Shown here one piece after another: positions 1 through 8,116 of a DNA stretch of 64,000 bases. The notes under the pieces were generated by a model. The model had not been told where the DNA came from. It searched no databases and saw only the letters and a program-made list of their open reading frames with translations. Positions within the stretch are counted from its first letter, which is position 1; every line of letters starts with the position of its first letter. Both the position numbers and the translations under genes were made by a program. The stretch comes from Halobacterium litoreum. GTDB lineage: Archaea > Halobacteriota > Halobacteria > Halobacteriales > Halobacteriaceae. The DNA lies in assembly GCF_021233415.1 (NCBI RefSeq), contig NZ_CP089466.1:2046001-2110000 (forward strand). The letters are read 5' to 3'.

Positions 1-29
1 TTGCGTCGTCTCGACTCACGAGCGCGCCG

Positions 30-194
30 CCCCTTTCAGTCCACCCGATGCCGGTTGGTCAGCCGGCAGGCTACGGGGTGGACTCCGAAAGGGGCGAGGG
101 TGTGGACGAAGGCGCGCGACGTAAGCACTGGAACGAGCGAAGCGAGTGAAGCGCGCAGCGAGCGCACCGAGTCCACACCCTCGGGGCTTTCGAG
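30..194. repeat. Intergenic structured repeat, copy 1
   Basis: The first 299 bases hold no convincing gene but contain strong nested inverted repeats. CCCCTTTC (30-37) pairs with GAAAGGGG (87-94), AGTCCACCC (38-46) with GGGTGGACT (76-84), and an inner GCCGG (50-54) with CCGGC (63-67). A second, perfect 12-bp stem joins GAGGGTGTGGAC (96-107) to GTCCACACCCTC (171-182) around a loop containing GTAAGCAC and GAGCGAAGCGAGTGA. CTTTC (187-191) can close on GAAAG (87-91). The loop and the GAAAGGGGC and GGGGCTTTCGA flanks recur at 21227-21415 with a different stem. Function is unknown. Confidence 0.7.
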
Positions 195-299
195 GCGTCG
201 TCATTCCCACGAAGTACACCGGCCGAGAGAACCAATCAGAAAACGAGGACCGTCCACGACTCCGAAACCGTATTGCGCTAGGGCGTCACAGGACCGTGC

Positions 300-1031
300 A
301 TGGACTTCGAGGAGTTCGTGCTCGCTGCGAGCGTCGGCGACCTCGCCGACGAGGAGCGAGCGCGAGAGCACGCGGACGCCGTGGAGTTCCGGATGGACCT
401 CGCGGACGACCCGCTGGCGGCGCTGGACGACTACGACGGGGAACTGCCGGTCATCGCGACGAACCGCCCGACGTGGGAGGGCGGGGAGGCCGAGGAGGGC
501 GGGCGCGTGAACGCGCTCGTGGAGGCAGCACAGACCGAGAGCGTCGCGGCCGTGGACGTGGAGTTGGCGTCGCTCGTCGGGAGCGACGAGAACGACGTAG
601 ACGGAGACGGTGGCGGCGAGGACGACGCGGCGGTCGACGAGCGCGGGAACGGCGCGGAGGTGCTGGCGGCGGCGCGGGCGGCAGATACGACCACCATCGT
701 GTCGAGTCACGACTTCGAGGGGACGCCGCCGCTCTCGGAGTTGGCGAGCACGCTCGGCGAGGCTTGTTCGCTCGGCGACGTCGGGAAACTCGCGGTGACC
801 GCCGAGGACCGCGGCGACGCCCTGGACTTGCTCCGGGTGACCCACGAGTACAGCGCGGCGGGGATGACGGTGGCGACGATGGCGATGGGCGAAGCGGGCC
901 GGCACACGCGCCCGGTCGCGCCGCTGTACGGGTCGCGAATCGGGTACGCGCCCGTGGACAGCGAGGACGCGACAGCGCCCGGCCAGTACGACGCGGCGAC
1001 GCTCCGGCGGCTCGTCGCGGACCTCCGGTAG
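300..1031 (+). CDS. aroD: 3-dehydroquinate dehydratase, type I
   Basis: The 243-residue protein is a type I (Schiff-base) dehydroquinase, which converts 3-dehydroquinate to 3-dehydroshikimate in the cytosolic shikimate pathway. The catalytic His is in SSHDF (H137) and the Schiff-base Lys in DVGKLAVTA (K163); a conserved Glu is in DVELAS (E88). An acidic insert at about residues 96-116 is typical of halophilic versions. The ATG at 300 follows a weak TATA-like element (GTATTG, near 268). It is separated only by a small membrane-protein gene from the aroB' gene on the other strand, so three steps of the archaeal shikimate route lie within 4 kb. Confidence 0.93.
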   Translation: MDFEEFVLAASVGDLADEERAREHADAVEFRMDLADDPLAALDDYDGELPVIATNRPTWEGGEAEEGGRVNALVEAAQTESVAAVDVELASLVGSDENDVDGDGGGEDDAAVDERGNGAEVLAAARAADTTTIVSSHDFEGTPPLSELASTLGEACSLGDVGKLAVTAEDRGDALDLLRVTHEYSAAGMTVATMAMGEAGRHTRPVAPLYGSRIGYAPVDSEDATAPGQYDAATLRRLVADLR

Positions 1032-1082
1032 CGTTCGCCGTTCGGTGGTTTTAGGGGTGCAGGGCGCGGAGTTGCGGGCACT

Positions 1083-1538
1083 GTGGTCAATCGACGCGGA
1101 GTCATTGCGGCCGTTCTCGGGTTCGTCTACCCGGGGTTGGGTCACGTCTACTTGCGGAAGTGGGTGCGGGCGCTGTCGTGGTTCGTGCTCGCCATCGCCA
1201 CCGCGGCGCTGGTCGTCCCGACGTCCGCGTACGAGGCGTTCAACGCGCGGGGCGCACAGGGGTTACTGGAGGCCAGCGAGTCGTTCGGCATCGAAGTGAC
1301 GCTGAGCCTGCTGGCGATTCGGCTGTTGAACGTCGCGGACGCGTACCTCGTCGCCGTGCGCGAGTCCGAGTCGACGGCACGCGGGGCCACTGGTGACGCC
1401 GGCGGGAGCGAGTCGCCGCCCGAGCCGGCCGCCGAAACGTGTCCGTCCTGCGGGAAGGAACTGGACGAAGACCTCGACTTCTGTCCGTGGTGTACGCAGC
1501 GTCTCGACGGCGAGCCGGCGGACGCGGAGTCGAACTAG
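1083..1538 (+). CDS. Small membrane protein with C-terminal zinc ribbon
   Basis: A 151-residue protein starting at GTG. The N-terminal half is hydrophobic (GVIAAVLGFVYPGLGHVYL, then a second segment near ALSWFVLAIATAALVVP) and includes a PGLGHVYL motif like that of TM2-type or zinc-ribbon membrane proteins. The C-terminus carries a zinc ribbon, CPSCGKELDEDLDFCPWC. It is probably membrane-anchored with a cytosolic zinc knuckle. No enzymatic role can be assigned. Its TAG stop (1536-1538) directly abuts the stop codon of the convergent aroB' gene. Confidence 0.75.
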   Translation: MVNRRGVIAAVLGFVYPGLGHVYLRKWVRALSWFVLAIATAALVVPTSAYEAFNARGAQGLLEASESFGIEVTLSLLAIRLLNVADAYLVAVRESESTARGATGDAGGSESPPEPAAETCPSCGKELDEDLDFCPWCTQRLDGEPADAESN

Positions 1539-2705
1539 TTACTGCTCGATGATTCGTTCCTCGACGGTCTCGCCGAAGTGCCGGCCGCCCTCCTCGAGGT
1601 AGACGAGCACCTCGTCGCCGGCTTCGAGGTCGGTGACGGCCGTCCGTCCGTCGCGCCCGGCGACTTTGATGGTCTCCGCGTTCTGCAGCAGCGTCTCGAT
1701 GCGGTCGCCGGCCTCCGTCTCGACCTCGACGCGGAACATCGGCCGCTTCTCGATTTTCGCGCGCCCGACCACCGCGGTCCGGGTGTGGCCGTCGCGGTCG
1801 ACGACCTGCACTTCGTCGCCCGATTGGAGTTCGGCGAGGTACTTCGTGCCGCCGTCCGGGGTGCGGACGTAGGCGTGGACGGCGCCCGCGTTCACGCGGA
1901 ACGGGCGTGCCGCGACGTACGGCGACTCGGCAGTCTCGGCGTGGACGAAGAACAGCCCGCGGCTCATCGAGCCGACGAGCATCCCCTCGTCGTCGGCCAT
2001 CAGGCTCCCGGTGTCGACGCAGACGCGGTCGGCGCTCCCGGCCTCCTCGATTTCGGTGACCGTCGCCCACGCCAACTCGAGGCGCTCGCGCTCGGCGGCG
2101 TCCCGGACGTCGACGGTGCGTCGAATCTCGTCGGGGTCGTCGCTGTCCAGCAGGACGGCGTCGGCGCCGATGTCGAGCGTGTCGAAGGCGGTGTCGGCTT
2201 CGGCGGCGGACTCGACGCCCGCGACGAGCGTCGTCTCGTCGCCGATGCGCGCGATGAGGTTCTCGAGCGGGATGATAGTCCAGTCCTCGCCGACGACGAG
2301 CGTGTACTCGGCGTCGTCGGCGACGGCTTCGGCGAACGCCTCGTAGTCCTCGTCGAGGATGCGGACGTAGCCCGCGTCGGCGTTGTCGCGGCGGAGTGCG
2401 GAGAGGTCCGCGCTCCCGGAGAAGTCCGAGGGCAGGTCGACCGTGCCGTCGCCCTCGCCGCTCTTGCCGACGACGTAGGCGTCCGGTTCGGCGGCCGCCT
2501 CGGGGTCTGCTTCGTCGATGACGTCCACGTCGTCGGCGCGGAACGCGGCGACGTTCACGGAGCCGAGTTCGCGGACGCGCGCCACGTCTCGTTCGTCGAC
2601 GAGCACCCAGTCGACGCCGGCTTCGAGGCCGGCGGTGATGCGTCGCTTCCGCGTCTCCCAGTCGCCGACCGCGTCGTCGGCCTTCAGCCAGACGGACCGT
2701 GTCAT
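1539..2705 (-). CDS. aroB': 3-dehydroquinate synthase II (archaeal type)
   Basis: The 388-residue protein matches the archaeal DHQ synthase family, which makes 3-dehydroquinate from 2-amino-3,7-dideoxy-D-threo-hept-6-ulosonate by NAD-dependent oxidative deamination and cyclisation, replacing classical AroB. Family features include the N-terminal MTRSVWLKAD, the segment VCVDTGSLMADDEGMLVGS, and NAGAVHAYV. The ATG at 2705 is chosen over upstream in-frame extensions because family similarity begins at MTRSVW. It works directly downstream of the aroA' enzyme encoded at 3178-3975 on the same strand, with one unrelated opposite-strand gene between them. Confidence 0.93.
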   Translation of the reverse strand: MTRSVWLKADDAVGDWETRKRRITAGLEAGVDWVLVDERDVARVRELGSVNVAAFRADDVDVIDEADPEAAAEPDAYVVGKSGEGDGTVDLPSDFSGSADLSALRRDNADAGYVRILDEDYEAFAEAVADDAEYTLVVGEDWTIIPLENLIARIGDETTLVAGVESAAEADTAFDTLDIGADAVLLDSDDPDEIRRTVDVRDAAERERLELAWATVTEIEEAGSADRVCVDTGSLMADDEGMLVGSMSRGLFFVHAETAESPYVAARPFRVNAGAVHAYVRTPDGGTKYLAELQSGDEVQVVDRDGHTRTAVVGRAKIEKRPMFRVEVETEAGDRIETLLQNAETIKVAGRDGRTAVTDLEAGDEVLVYLEEGGRHFGETVEERIIEQ

Positions 2706-2844
2706 TGGAGAGACGGTGGCGTGGTGCGGCCTTGAACGTACCGGACCCCCGCCTTCTTGCGCGGCCGGAAGTCGACCCGCGCGCCGGTGCGCGTCGGCTT
2801 CCGGAACGCCACGGTTTTTCACGCGGGACTGCCTCTCGTGGGGT

Positions 2845-3147
2845 ATGGCGACACGCGAAGGAGGGAGTTTTCTCGCGGACCGCGTCCCGTTCCCGATGAC
2901 GGCCGCACAGTCGCTGAGTTGGGACCTCGGCAGCGAACTCGCCGAACGCAAGCCCGAGTGCGCGCGCCTCGAACGCGCCGATTGTGGCTGTTCGGCGACC
3001 GTCTTCGAGGCGACGCCGAACACCGTCATCGCGCGATTCCGGACGGCGGTCGGCCGGGAGCGGTTCTTCGGACTGGCGACGGCGGACCTGCGGGAGACGC
3101 TCGCGGACCTGCCGCCGGAGTGGCGCGTCGACTACGCGGACATCTGA
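2845..3147 (+). CDS. Hypothetical protein, about 100 residues
   Basis: An unrecognised 100-residue protein starting MATREGGSFL. It contains a Cys-rich spot (CARLERADCGC) and ends DLPPEWRVDYADI. Codon use is typical of the neighbourhood and the frame is open throughout. The start could also be the internal Met of MTAAQSLSW. It lies between aroB' and aroA' but on the opposite strand, so it is not part of their operon. It may be a haloarchaea-restricted protein; no function is proposed. Confidence 0.55.
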   Translation: MATREGGSFLADRVPFPMTAAQSLSWDLGSELAERKPECARLERADCGCSATVFEATPNTVIARFRTAVGRERFFGLATADLRETLADLPPEWRVDYADI

Positions 3148-3177
3148 GGAACTGCGAGGAGAGATTCGACCGGGGGC

Positions 3178-3975
3178 TCAGGCTTCGACCGGGAGGCCGG
3201 CGACCCGGAGGGCTTCGTCGGGCGCGGCGCCCTCGTGGACGACTTCGGCGATAGCCGCGGCCATCGCGCCGGGGTCGTCGTGCTGGAAGACGGTGCGTCC
3301 CATCGAGACGCCGGCGGCGCCGGCGTCCATCGCGTCCCGGACGTTCTGGAGGGTCTCTCGGTCGCCGTCCGGATTCCCGCCGGCGATGATTACCGGCTTG
3401 GCGGTCGACTCGACGACGCGCTCGAAGCTCTCTCGGCTCCCCGAGTACGCGGTCTTCACCACGTCCGCGCCGACCTCCTCGGCGAGGCGGACGGCGTGCC
3501 CGAGATTCTCGGCGTCGTGTTCGTCGACCCCCGGACCGCGGGCGTAGGCCATCGCGAGGACGGGAATGCCGAGGCGTTCGGCGTCGTCACAGACCTCCGC
3601 GAGTTGCGTGATTTGGTCGGGCTCGTGGTCGCTCCCGACGTTGATGTGGAAGGAGACGGCGTCGGCGCCGGCGCGTACGGCCTCCTCGACGGTGCCCGTG
3701 AGGCGCTTGTCGTTGGCGTCCGGGCCGATGGTGGTGGAGGCGTTGAGGTGGACGACGTAGCCGGCGTCGTTCTTGTTCGGGTGGACGCGGGGCGCGATGC
3801 CCTTCTGCGTGAGGACGGCGTCGGCGCCCCCTGAGGTCACTGCGTCGATGGTGGCCTCGATGTCTACGAGGCCGTCCACGGCGCCGAGCGTGATGCCGTG
3901 GTCCATCGGAATCGTCACGAATCGGCCGTCTGTGCCGATGCGGTCGAGTCGGCTCGCTTTCCCTGCGTCTGTCAT
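3178..3975 (-). CDS. aroA': 2-amino-3,7-dideoxy-D-threo-hept-6-ulosonate synthase
   Basis: The 265-residue TIM-barrel enzyme of the class I aldolase (DeoC/FbaB) family catalyses the first step of the archaeal shikimate route, the product being the substrate of AroB'. Signatures are PMDHG (24-28), the catalytic Tyr of AMAYARG (Y144), the Schiff-base Lys of DVVKTAYSGS (K174) and the phosphate-binding IIAGGNPDG. The ATG at 3975 is preferred over an in-frame TTG two codons upstream. It follows trpA by 24 nt on the same strand, so it is likely the last gene of a trpCBA-aroA' transcript that couples aromatic supply to tryptophan synthesis. Confidence 0.92.
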   Translation of the reverse strand: MTDAGKASRLDRIGTDGRFVTIPMDHGITLGAVDGLVDIEATIDAVTSGGADAVLTQKGIAPRVHPNKNDAGYVVHLNASTTIGPDANDKRLTGTVEEAVRAGADAVSFHINVGSDHEPDQITQLAEVCDDAERLGIPVLAMAYARGPGVDEHDAENLGHAVRLAEEVGADVVKTAYSGSRESFERVVESTAKPVIIAGGNPDGDRETLQNVRDAMDAGAAGVSMGRTVFQHDDPGAMAAAIAEVVHEGAAPDEALRVAGLPVEA

Positions 3976-3999
3976 TGTCAACGAGTAGCAAACGGTCGG

Positions 4000-4830
4000 C
4001 TATTTGCGTTCCGGTTCCGGCACACTTGCCGTCGCGCCCGCCTTCAGTTCGGCGGCGAGGTCGCGGAGGCGCTCCGCGACGGCGTCGGTCGGGTCGTCGT
4101 TCTCGACGCCCTCGGCAATCAGGTCGACGTATGCGCTCCCGACGATGACGCCGTCGGCGCCGCTCGCGACGACCTCGCGGGCCTGCTCGCCCGACGAGAT
4201 GCCGAACCCGACGGCCTTCGGCACGTCGGCGTCCCGGAGGCGGTCGAGCGCCGCGGGCGTGTCGTCGCTCATCTCGTCCCGGGCGCCCGTCGTCCCGAGG
4301 CGGCCCTGCACGTAGACGAATCCGGTGGTGCGGTCGAGCATCCGGTCGAGGCGCTCCTCGGTGGTCGTCGGCGCGACGATGAACACCAAGTCGAGGCCGT
4401 GCTCGCGGCACGCCTCGTACAGCGGCCCGGACTCGTCGACCGGGAGGTCGGGCACCACGAACCCGGAGATGCCCGCGTCCGCCGCCGCTTCGACGAACTC
4501 CTCGGGGCCGGACTCGGTGCCGTACTGGTAGATGAGGTTGTAGTACGTCATGCAGACGACCGGCACGTCCACGTCGAGGCTCCGGACGAGGTCGAGGTAG
4601 GCGTCGGGCGTCATGCCGGCGTCCAGCGCGCGCTTGATGGCGTTCTGGATGGTGGTGCCCTCGGCGACCGGTTCCGAGAACGGGAGCCCGAGTTCTATCA
4701 CGTCGCTCCCGCCCTCGACGAGCGCCTCGACGTACTCTCTCGTCGCGTCGGCGCTCGGGTCGCCCGCCGCGACGTACGAGATGAGCGCCGAGTCGTCCGT
4801 GAACGCGTCCGCGAGGTCGCTCCGGCTCAC
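4000..4830 (-). CDS. trpA: Tryptophan synthase alpha chain
   Basis: The 276-residue alpha subunit cleaves indole-3-glycerol phosphate to indole and glyceraldehyde-3-phosphate and channels indole to TrpB. The barrel signature [13 protein letters not shown] (46-58) keeps the acid/base Glu (E46, equivalent to Glu49 of enterobacterial TrpA), but the second acidic residue (Asp60 equivalent) is Glu (E57). GFGIS and VGSAYVD form the phosphate site. It starts at GTG in a GTGA overlap with the trpB stop, consistent with translational coupling. The end, VPEPERK, is slightly longer than usual. Confidence 0.95.
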   Translation of the reverse strand: MSRSDLADAFTDDSALISYVAAGDPSADATREYVEALVEGGSDVIELGLPFSEPVAEGTTIQNAIKRALDAGMTPDAYLDLVRSLDVDVPVVCMTYYNLIYQYGTESGPEEFVEAAADAGISGFVVPDLPVDESGPLYEACREHGLDLVFIVAPTTTEERLDRMLDRTTGFVYVQGRLGTTGARDEMSDDTPAALDRLRDADVPKAVGFGISSGEQAREVVASGADGVIVGSAYVDLIAEGVENDDPTDAVAERLRDLAAELKAGATASVPEPERK

Positions 4831-6104
4831 TCCTCGAACACCTCCATCGTCGGCGCGCCGTCGATGTCGCGCGCCGTCGACTCCTCGACGACGGTGTCGA
4901 GGTCCTTGTCGCCGCGCCCCGAGAGGTTCACCACGACCGGGCCGTCACCGTCGTACTGTTCCAAGTACGCGACGGCGTGACTCGATTCGAGCGCGGGGAT
5001 GATGCCCTCCTCGCGGGAGAGCCGGTGGAACGCCTCGAGCGCGGCGTCGTCGTCCACGTTCACGGGTTCGACGCGACCCTCGTCCACGAGGTGTGCGAGT
5101 TCCGGGCCGACGCCCGCGTAGTCGAGGCCCGCCGAGACGGAGTGGGACTCGACGATTTGGCCGTCGCCCGTCTGGAGGAGTTTCGTGCGCGCGCCGTGGA
5201 GCACGCCCTCCGTGCCCGTCGAGAGGCTGGCGGAGTTCGGCGCGTACCCCTCGTCGGCGTCCACGCCGAGACTGGAGCCGCCCGCCTCGACCGCGAGCAG
5301 GTCGACGTCCGGCGCCGCGTCCTGGGTGCCCTCGGGCGCTCCGGCGAGCGCGGCGCTCCCGACGAACGCCGAGAACGCACCCATCGTGTTCGACCCGCCG
5401 CCCGCGCACGCAATCACGGCCTCGGGGAGTTCGCCGAGGCGCTCGCGGGACTGCTCGCGGACCTCCTCGCTGATGACCGACTGGAAGTCACGCACCATCG
5501 CCGGGAACGGGTGCGGGCCGACGACGCTCCCGATGACGTAGTGCGTGTCCTCGACGTTCGTCGCCCAGTCCCGCATCGTCTCGTTGATGGCCTCCTTGAG
5601 CGTCCCCGAACCCACGTCCACGGGGTTGACCTCGGCGTCGTGGAGGCGCATCCGGAAGACGTTCGGGCGCTGGCGGTTCACGTCGGTTCGACCCATGTAA
5701 ATCTCGCAGGGCATGTCGAGGTACGCACACGCCATCGCCGTCGCGGTGCCGTGCTGGCCGGCGCCGGTTTCGGCGACGATTCGCTCTTTGCCCATGTACT
5801 TCGCGAGCAGGACCTGTCCGAGCGCGTTGTTGAGTTTGTGCGCGCCGCCGTGGAGCAAGTCCTCACGCTTGAGGTAGACGTCGAAGCCGTAGCGCTCGCT
5901 GAGGTTGTCCGCGTGCGAGAGCGGCGTCGGGCGGCCGCCGAACTCGCGGATGCGCGACCGGAAGTCGTCCACGAAGCCGTCCTCGTTGTCGAGCACGTAG
6001 CGCTCGTAGGCGTCCACGAGTTCCTCGACGGCCGGCATCAGCACCTCGGGGACGTACTGGCCGCCGTAGTCGCCGAACTTCCCGGGGCGGTCGGACTCGC
6101 TCAT
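4827..6104 (-). CDS. trpB: Tryptophan synthase beta chain
   Basis: The 425-residue PLP enzyme condenses indole with serine. [10 protein letters not shown] provides the PLP Lys (K90), ETGAGQHG the catalytic Glu (E112), and GGGSN (235-239) the phosphate-binding loop. The N-terminus [20 protein letters not shown] is typical of the canonical TrpB1 group that partners TrpA. The start ATG overlaps the trpC stop (ATGA), and the stop overlaps the trpA GTG start, so the three genes form a tight operon. A short acidic insert (EGTQDAAPD) follows the GGGSN region. Confidence 0.97.
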   Translation of the reverse strand: MSESDRPGKFGDYGGQYVPEVLMPAVEELVDAYERYVLDNEDGFVDDFRSRIREFGGRPTPLSHADNLSERYGFDVYLKREDLLHGGAHKLNNALGQVLLAKYMGKERIVAETGAGQHGTATAMACAYLDMPCEIYMGRTDVNRQRPNVFRMRLHDAEVNPVDVGSGTLKEAINETMRDWATNVEDTHYVIGSVVGPHPFPAMVRDFQSVISEEVREQSRERLGELPEAVIACAGGGSNTMGAFSAFVGSAALAGAPEGTQDAAPDVDLLAVEAGGSSLGVDADEGYAPNSASLSTGTEGVLHGARTKLLQTGDGQIVESHSVSAGLDYAGVGPELAHLVDEGRVEPVNVDDDAALEAFHRLSREEGIIPALESSHAVAYLEQYDGDGPVVVNLSGRGDKDLDTVVEESTARDIDGAPTMEVFEE

Positions 6105-6865
6105 GCGGACACCAGCCTCCGCGTGTTCGACTCCACGTCGCCGGCCTCGGCGTCCATGATGGCGCTCCCGACGAGCAAGCCGTCGGCGCCGGCCTCGCGC
6201 ATCCGGCGGGCGTCGGCGGGCGTCGTCACGCCGCTCTCGGCAATCAGTGTCACGTCGTCCGGAGCGTGGGGCGCCACCGTCTCGAAGGTTTCGAGGTCGA
6301 CCACGAGTTCGGCGAGGTCGCGGTTGTTCACGCCGACGAGGTCGGCGCCCGCGTCGAGCGCCTGCTGGAGTTCGTCGCGGTCGTGGACCTCCACGAGCGC
6401 GTCGAAGCCGCGGTCGCGGGCGGCCGCGAGCATCCCCGCGAGGTCGTCGCCGAGGAACCGCGCGATGAGCAACACGGCGTCGGCCTCGACGGCGTCGAGT
6501 TGGGCCTCGCGGAGCAGGAAGTCCTTGCGGAGGACGGGCACGTCGACGGCGTCGCGGACGGCGCGCAGGGCGTCGGGGCTGCCACCGAAGTGCTCGGGTT
6601 CGGTGAGCACGGAGATTGCGGCGGCGCCGCCTTCGACCATCTCGCGGGCGAGCGCGGCGGGGTCGTCGCGGCGCTCGCCGTCGGTCGTGGGGCTCGTCGG
6701 TTTCACCTCGGCTATTGTCGGTACCCGGCCGTCGGCGTCGGCGGCCGCGAGCGCATCGGGCAGCGAGCGCGGGGACACCGACAGGCGTCGGTCGGGGGCG
6801 TCGCGCTCCCGGGCGGCGTCGAGGATGGACCGCACCGCGGGCGCGAGGTCCGCTGTCTCGTTCAT
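6101..6865 (-). CDS. trpC: Indole-3-glycerol phosphate synthase
   Basis: The 254-residue TIM-barrel decarboxylase makes indole-3-glycerol phosphate from CdRP, the step before Trp[10 protein letters not shown] (catalytic Lys K55), VLRKDF (K114) and GVNNRDL are diagnostic, as is LIAESGV near the C-terminus. It is the first gene of the trpCBA operon. The ATG at 6865 has a TATA-like TTATGTA centred about 30 nt upstream, consistent with a leaderless message. TrpD, TrpE, TrpF and TrpG are not in this window. Confidence 0.95.
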   Translation of the reverse strand: MNETADLAPAVRSILDAARERDAPDRRLSVSPRSLPDALAAADADGRVPTIAEVKPTSPTTDGERRDDPAALAREMVEGGAAAISVLTEPEHFGGSPDALRAVRDAVDVPVLRKDFLLREAQLDAVEADAVLLIARFLGDDLAGMLAAARDRGFDALVEVHDRDELQQALDAGADLVGVNNRDLAELVVDLETFETVAPHAPDDVTLIAESGVTTPADARRMREAGADGLLVGSAIMDAEAGDVESNTRRLVSA

Positions 6866-6878
6866 CGTTGTTCATTGA

Positions 6879-6907
6879 TGCACTAGATTGTACATAAGAC
6901 TTGTGCA
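6879..6907 (-). promoter_or_regulatory. trpC promoter with TGTRCA direct repeats
   Basis: On the minus strand, TTATGTAC (about 6892-6899) is placed as the TATA box of trpC. It overlaps the palindrome TGTACA (6889-6894). A second related box, TGCACA on the minus strand (6902-6907), lies 13 nt upstream, and TGATGCAC (6876-6883) lies downstream. The TGTACA hexamer is the reported TRP-box core of the methanogen repressor TrpY; use by a haloarchaeal regulator is only an inference. Confidence 0.45.
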
Positions 6908-6949
6908 GTTCGCCGAACCTACAAGGCCGCGAGACGCGACAGTCCACGC

Positions 6950-7405
6950 ATGGACGCGGCCGGCATCTACGCGCGGTACTTCGACTCGCTGGACTGCTAC
7001 GTGCAACTCGGCGTCGCGGGCGACCGCGTCATCAGCGTCTCCTTCCCCGCCGAAGTTCCGGGGGACGCCGACGACGACCACGAACTGTTCGACCGCATCG
7101 CGGACTACCTCGCCGGCGGCGAGGACCACTTCGACGACGTGACCGTCGGCCTCACCGTTCCCACCGACCAGCGCGCCGTCCTCGAAGCCGTCCGGAACGT
7201 CCCCCACGGCGAACGCATCTCCGTCGAGCGCCTGCTCCGGAAGGTACCCGACGCCGACCCCGACAGCGAGGAGGACCGCCAACTGGTGCGGGACGCGCTC
7301 GCTGCCAACCCCGTCCCGCTGCTCGTTCCCGACCACCGCATCCGGAACGCGCCCAGCGGCGCGCCCGACCGCGTCGCCCGCAGGCTCCGCGAAATCGAGT
7401 CCTGA
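6950..7405 (+). CDS. MGMT/ATL-like DNA repair protein lacking the acceptor cysteine
   Basis: A 151-residue protein with the DNA-binding domain layout of O6-alkylguanine-DNA alkyltransferases: [15 protein letters not shown] (helix and turn) followed by [12 protein letters not shown]. In true MGMTs the last motif is PCHRV, with Cys accepting the alkyl group; here it is P127-D128-H129-R130, so suicide methyl transfer is not expected. The protein is also short after this motif. It resembles alkyltransferase-like proteins that flag lesions for excision repair, although those usually carry Trp or Ala at this position. It is divergent from trpC and its stop abuts that of the next gene. Confidence 0.7.
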   Translation: MDAAGIYARYFDSLDCYVQLGVAGDRVISVSFPAEVPGDADDDHELFDRIADYLAGGEDHFDDVTVGLTVPTDQRAVLEAVRNVPHGERISVERLLRKVPDADPDSEEDRQLVRDALAANPVPLLVPDHRIRNAPSGAPDRVARRLREIES

Positions 7406-8077
7406 CTACTGACCGTGGACGACGAACTCGACGGCGTTCACGACGTAGTGTGCGACCACGGGCGCGAGTAGGCTCCCGGTCCCGAGATAGACGGCACAGA
7501 GCGCCAGGCCGAGCAGCGACGCCACCACGACGCCCGTGAACCCCTGTGCGGTGTGTGCGGCGCCGAACGCAACGCTTGCGGGGACGACGAGGAGCCACGG
7601 GTCGACGCCGAATCCGGTGGCGAACGCGCCCACCAGCACGCCGCGGAAGAGCAGTTCCTCGAACCCGGCGACTGCCGGGAGCGCGACGCCGAGCAACAGC
7701 GCCCACCCGGCGAGCGAGTCGGGCGCGAGCGCGTCCCGGAGCGACGAGTCGTAGGAGAGGCCGGCGGCGTCGAGCGCGCGCATCGTCGCCTCGTTCCCGG
7801 CGGCGAGCGCGACGCCGGCACCGACGCCGACGGCGACCGCGTCGACGGAGACGCCGGGGCTGACAGCGGACGCGGGGACGCCGGTCGCCCACCCGACGGC
7901 CACCAGGAGGGCGCCGACGACCGCCTGTGACGCGGTCGTGTTCGCGAGCAGCGCCGTCGAGGAGAGGTCTGGCGCCGCGTCGTCCGCGAGCATCGCCGCG
8001 GACTGCCGGGTAAGCGCCACCAGCGCGAGCGTCACGACCACCGCGAACGCGCCGAACGCCGTCCAATCGGTCGCCAT
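7406..8077 (-). CDS. CPBP-family intramembrane metalloprotease
   Basis: The 223-residue multi-pass membrane protein carries the CAAX protease/bacteriocin-processing (Abi, CPBP) motifs EELLFRG, FGAAHTAQG and HYVVNAVEF, which supply the Glu/Glu and His metal ligands in the membrane. About six to seven hydrophobic segments are visible. The substrate is unknown; relatives cleave prenylated proteins, process peptides or act in immunity. The ATG at 8077 lies 39 nt after the end of the upstream MFS gene, so the two may be co-transcribed. Confidence 0.85.
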   Translation of the reverse strand: MATDWTAFGAFAVVVTLALVALTRQSAAMLADDAAPDLSSTALLANTTASQAVVGALLVAVGWATGVPASAVSPGVSVDAVAVGVGAGVALAAGNEATMRALDAAGLSYDSSLRDALAPDSLAGWALLLGVALPAVAGFEELLFRGVLVGAFATGFGVDPWLLVVPASVAFGAAHTAQGFTGVVVASLLGLALCAVYLGTGSLLAPVVAHYVVNAVEFVVHGQ

Positions 8078-8116
8078 CTGGCGGACGGACGCGACGCGCG
8101 ACCAGAAAACTGGCGG

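Noticed and set aside
5-1145. Long open frames over the aroD region on both strands
   Set aside because: They are shadows in GC-rich DNA: the translations are Arg/Pro-rich with no motifs, while the aroD frame contains the full catalytic signature.
3976-3981. TTG start two codons upstream of the aroA' ATG
   Set aside because: The ATG at 3975 leaves a clean 24-nt gap after trpA and matches the usual family length.
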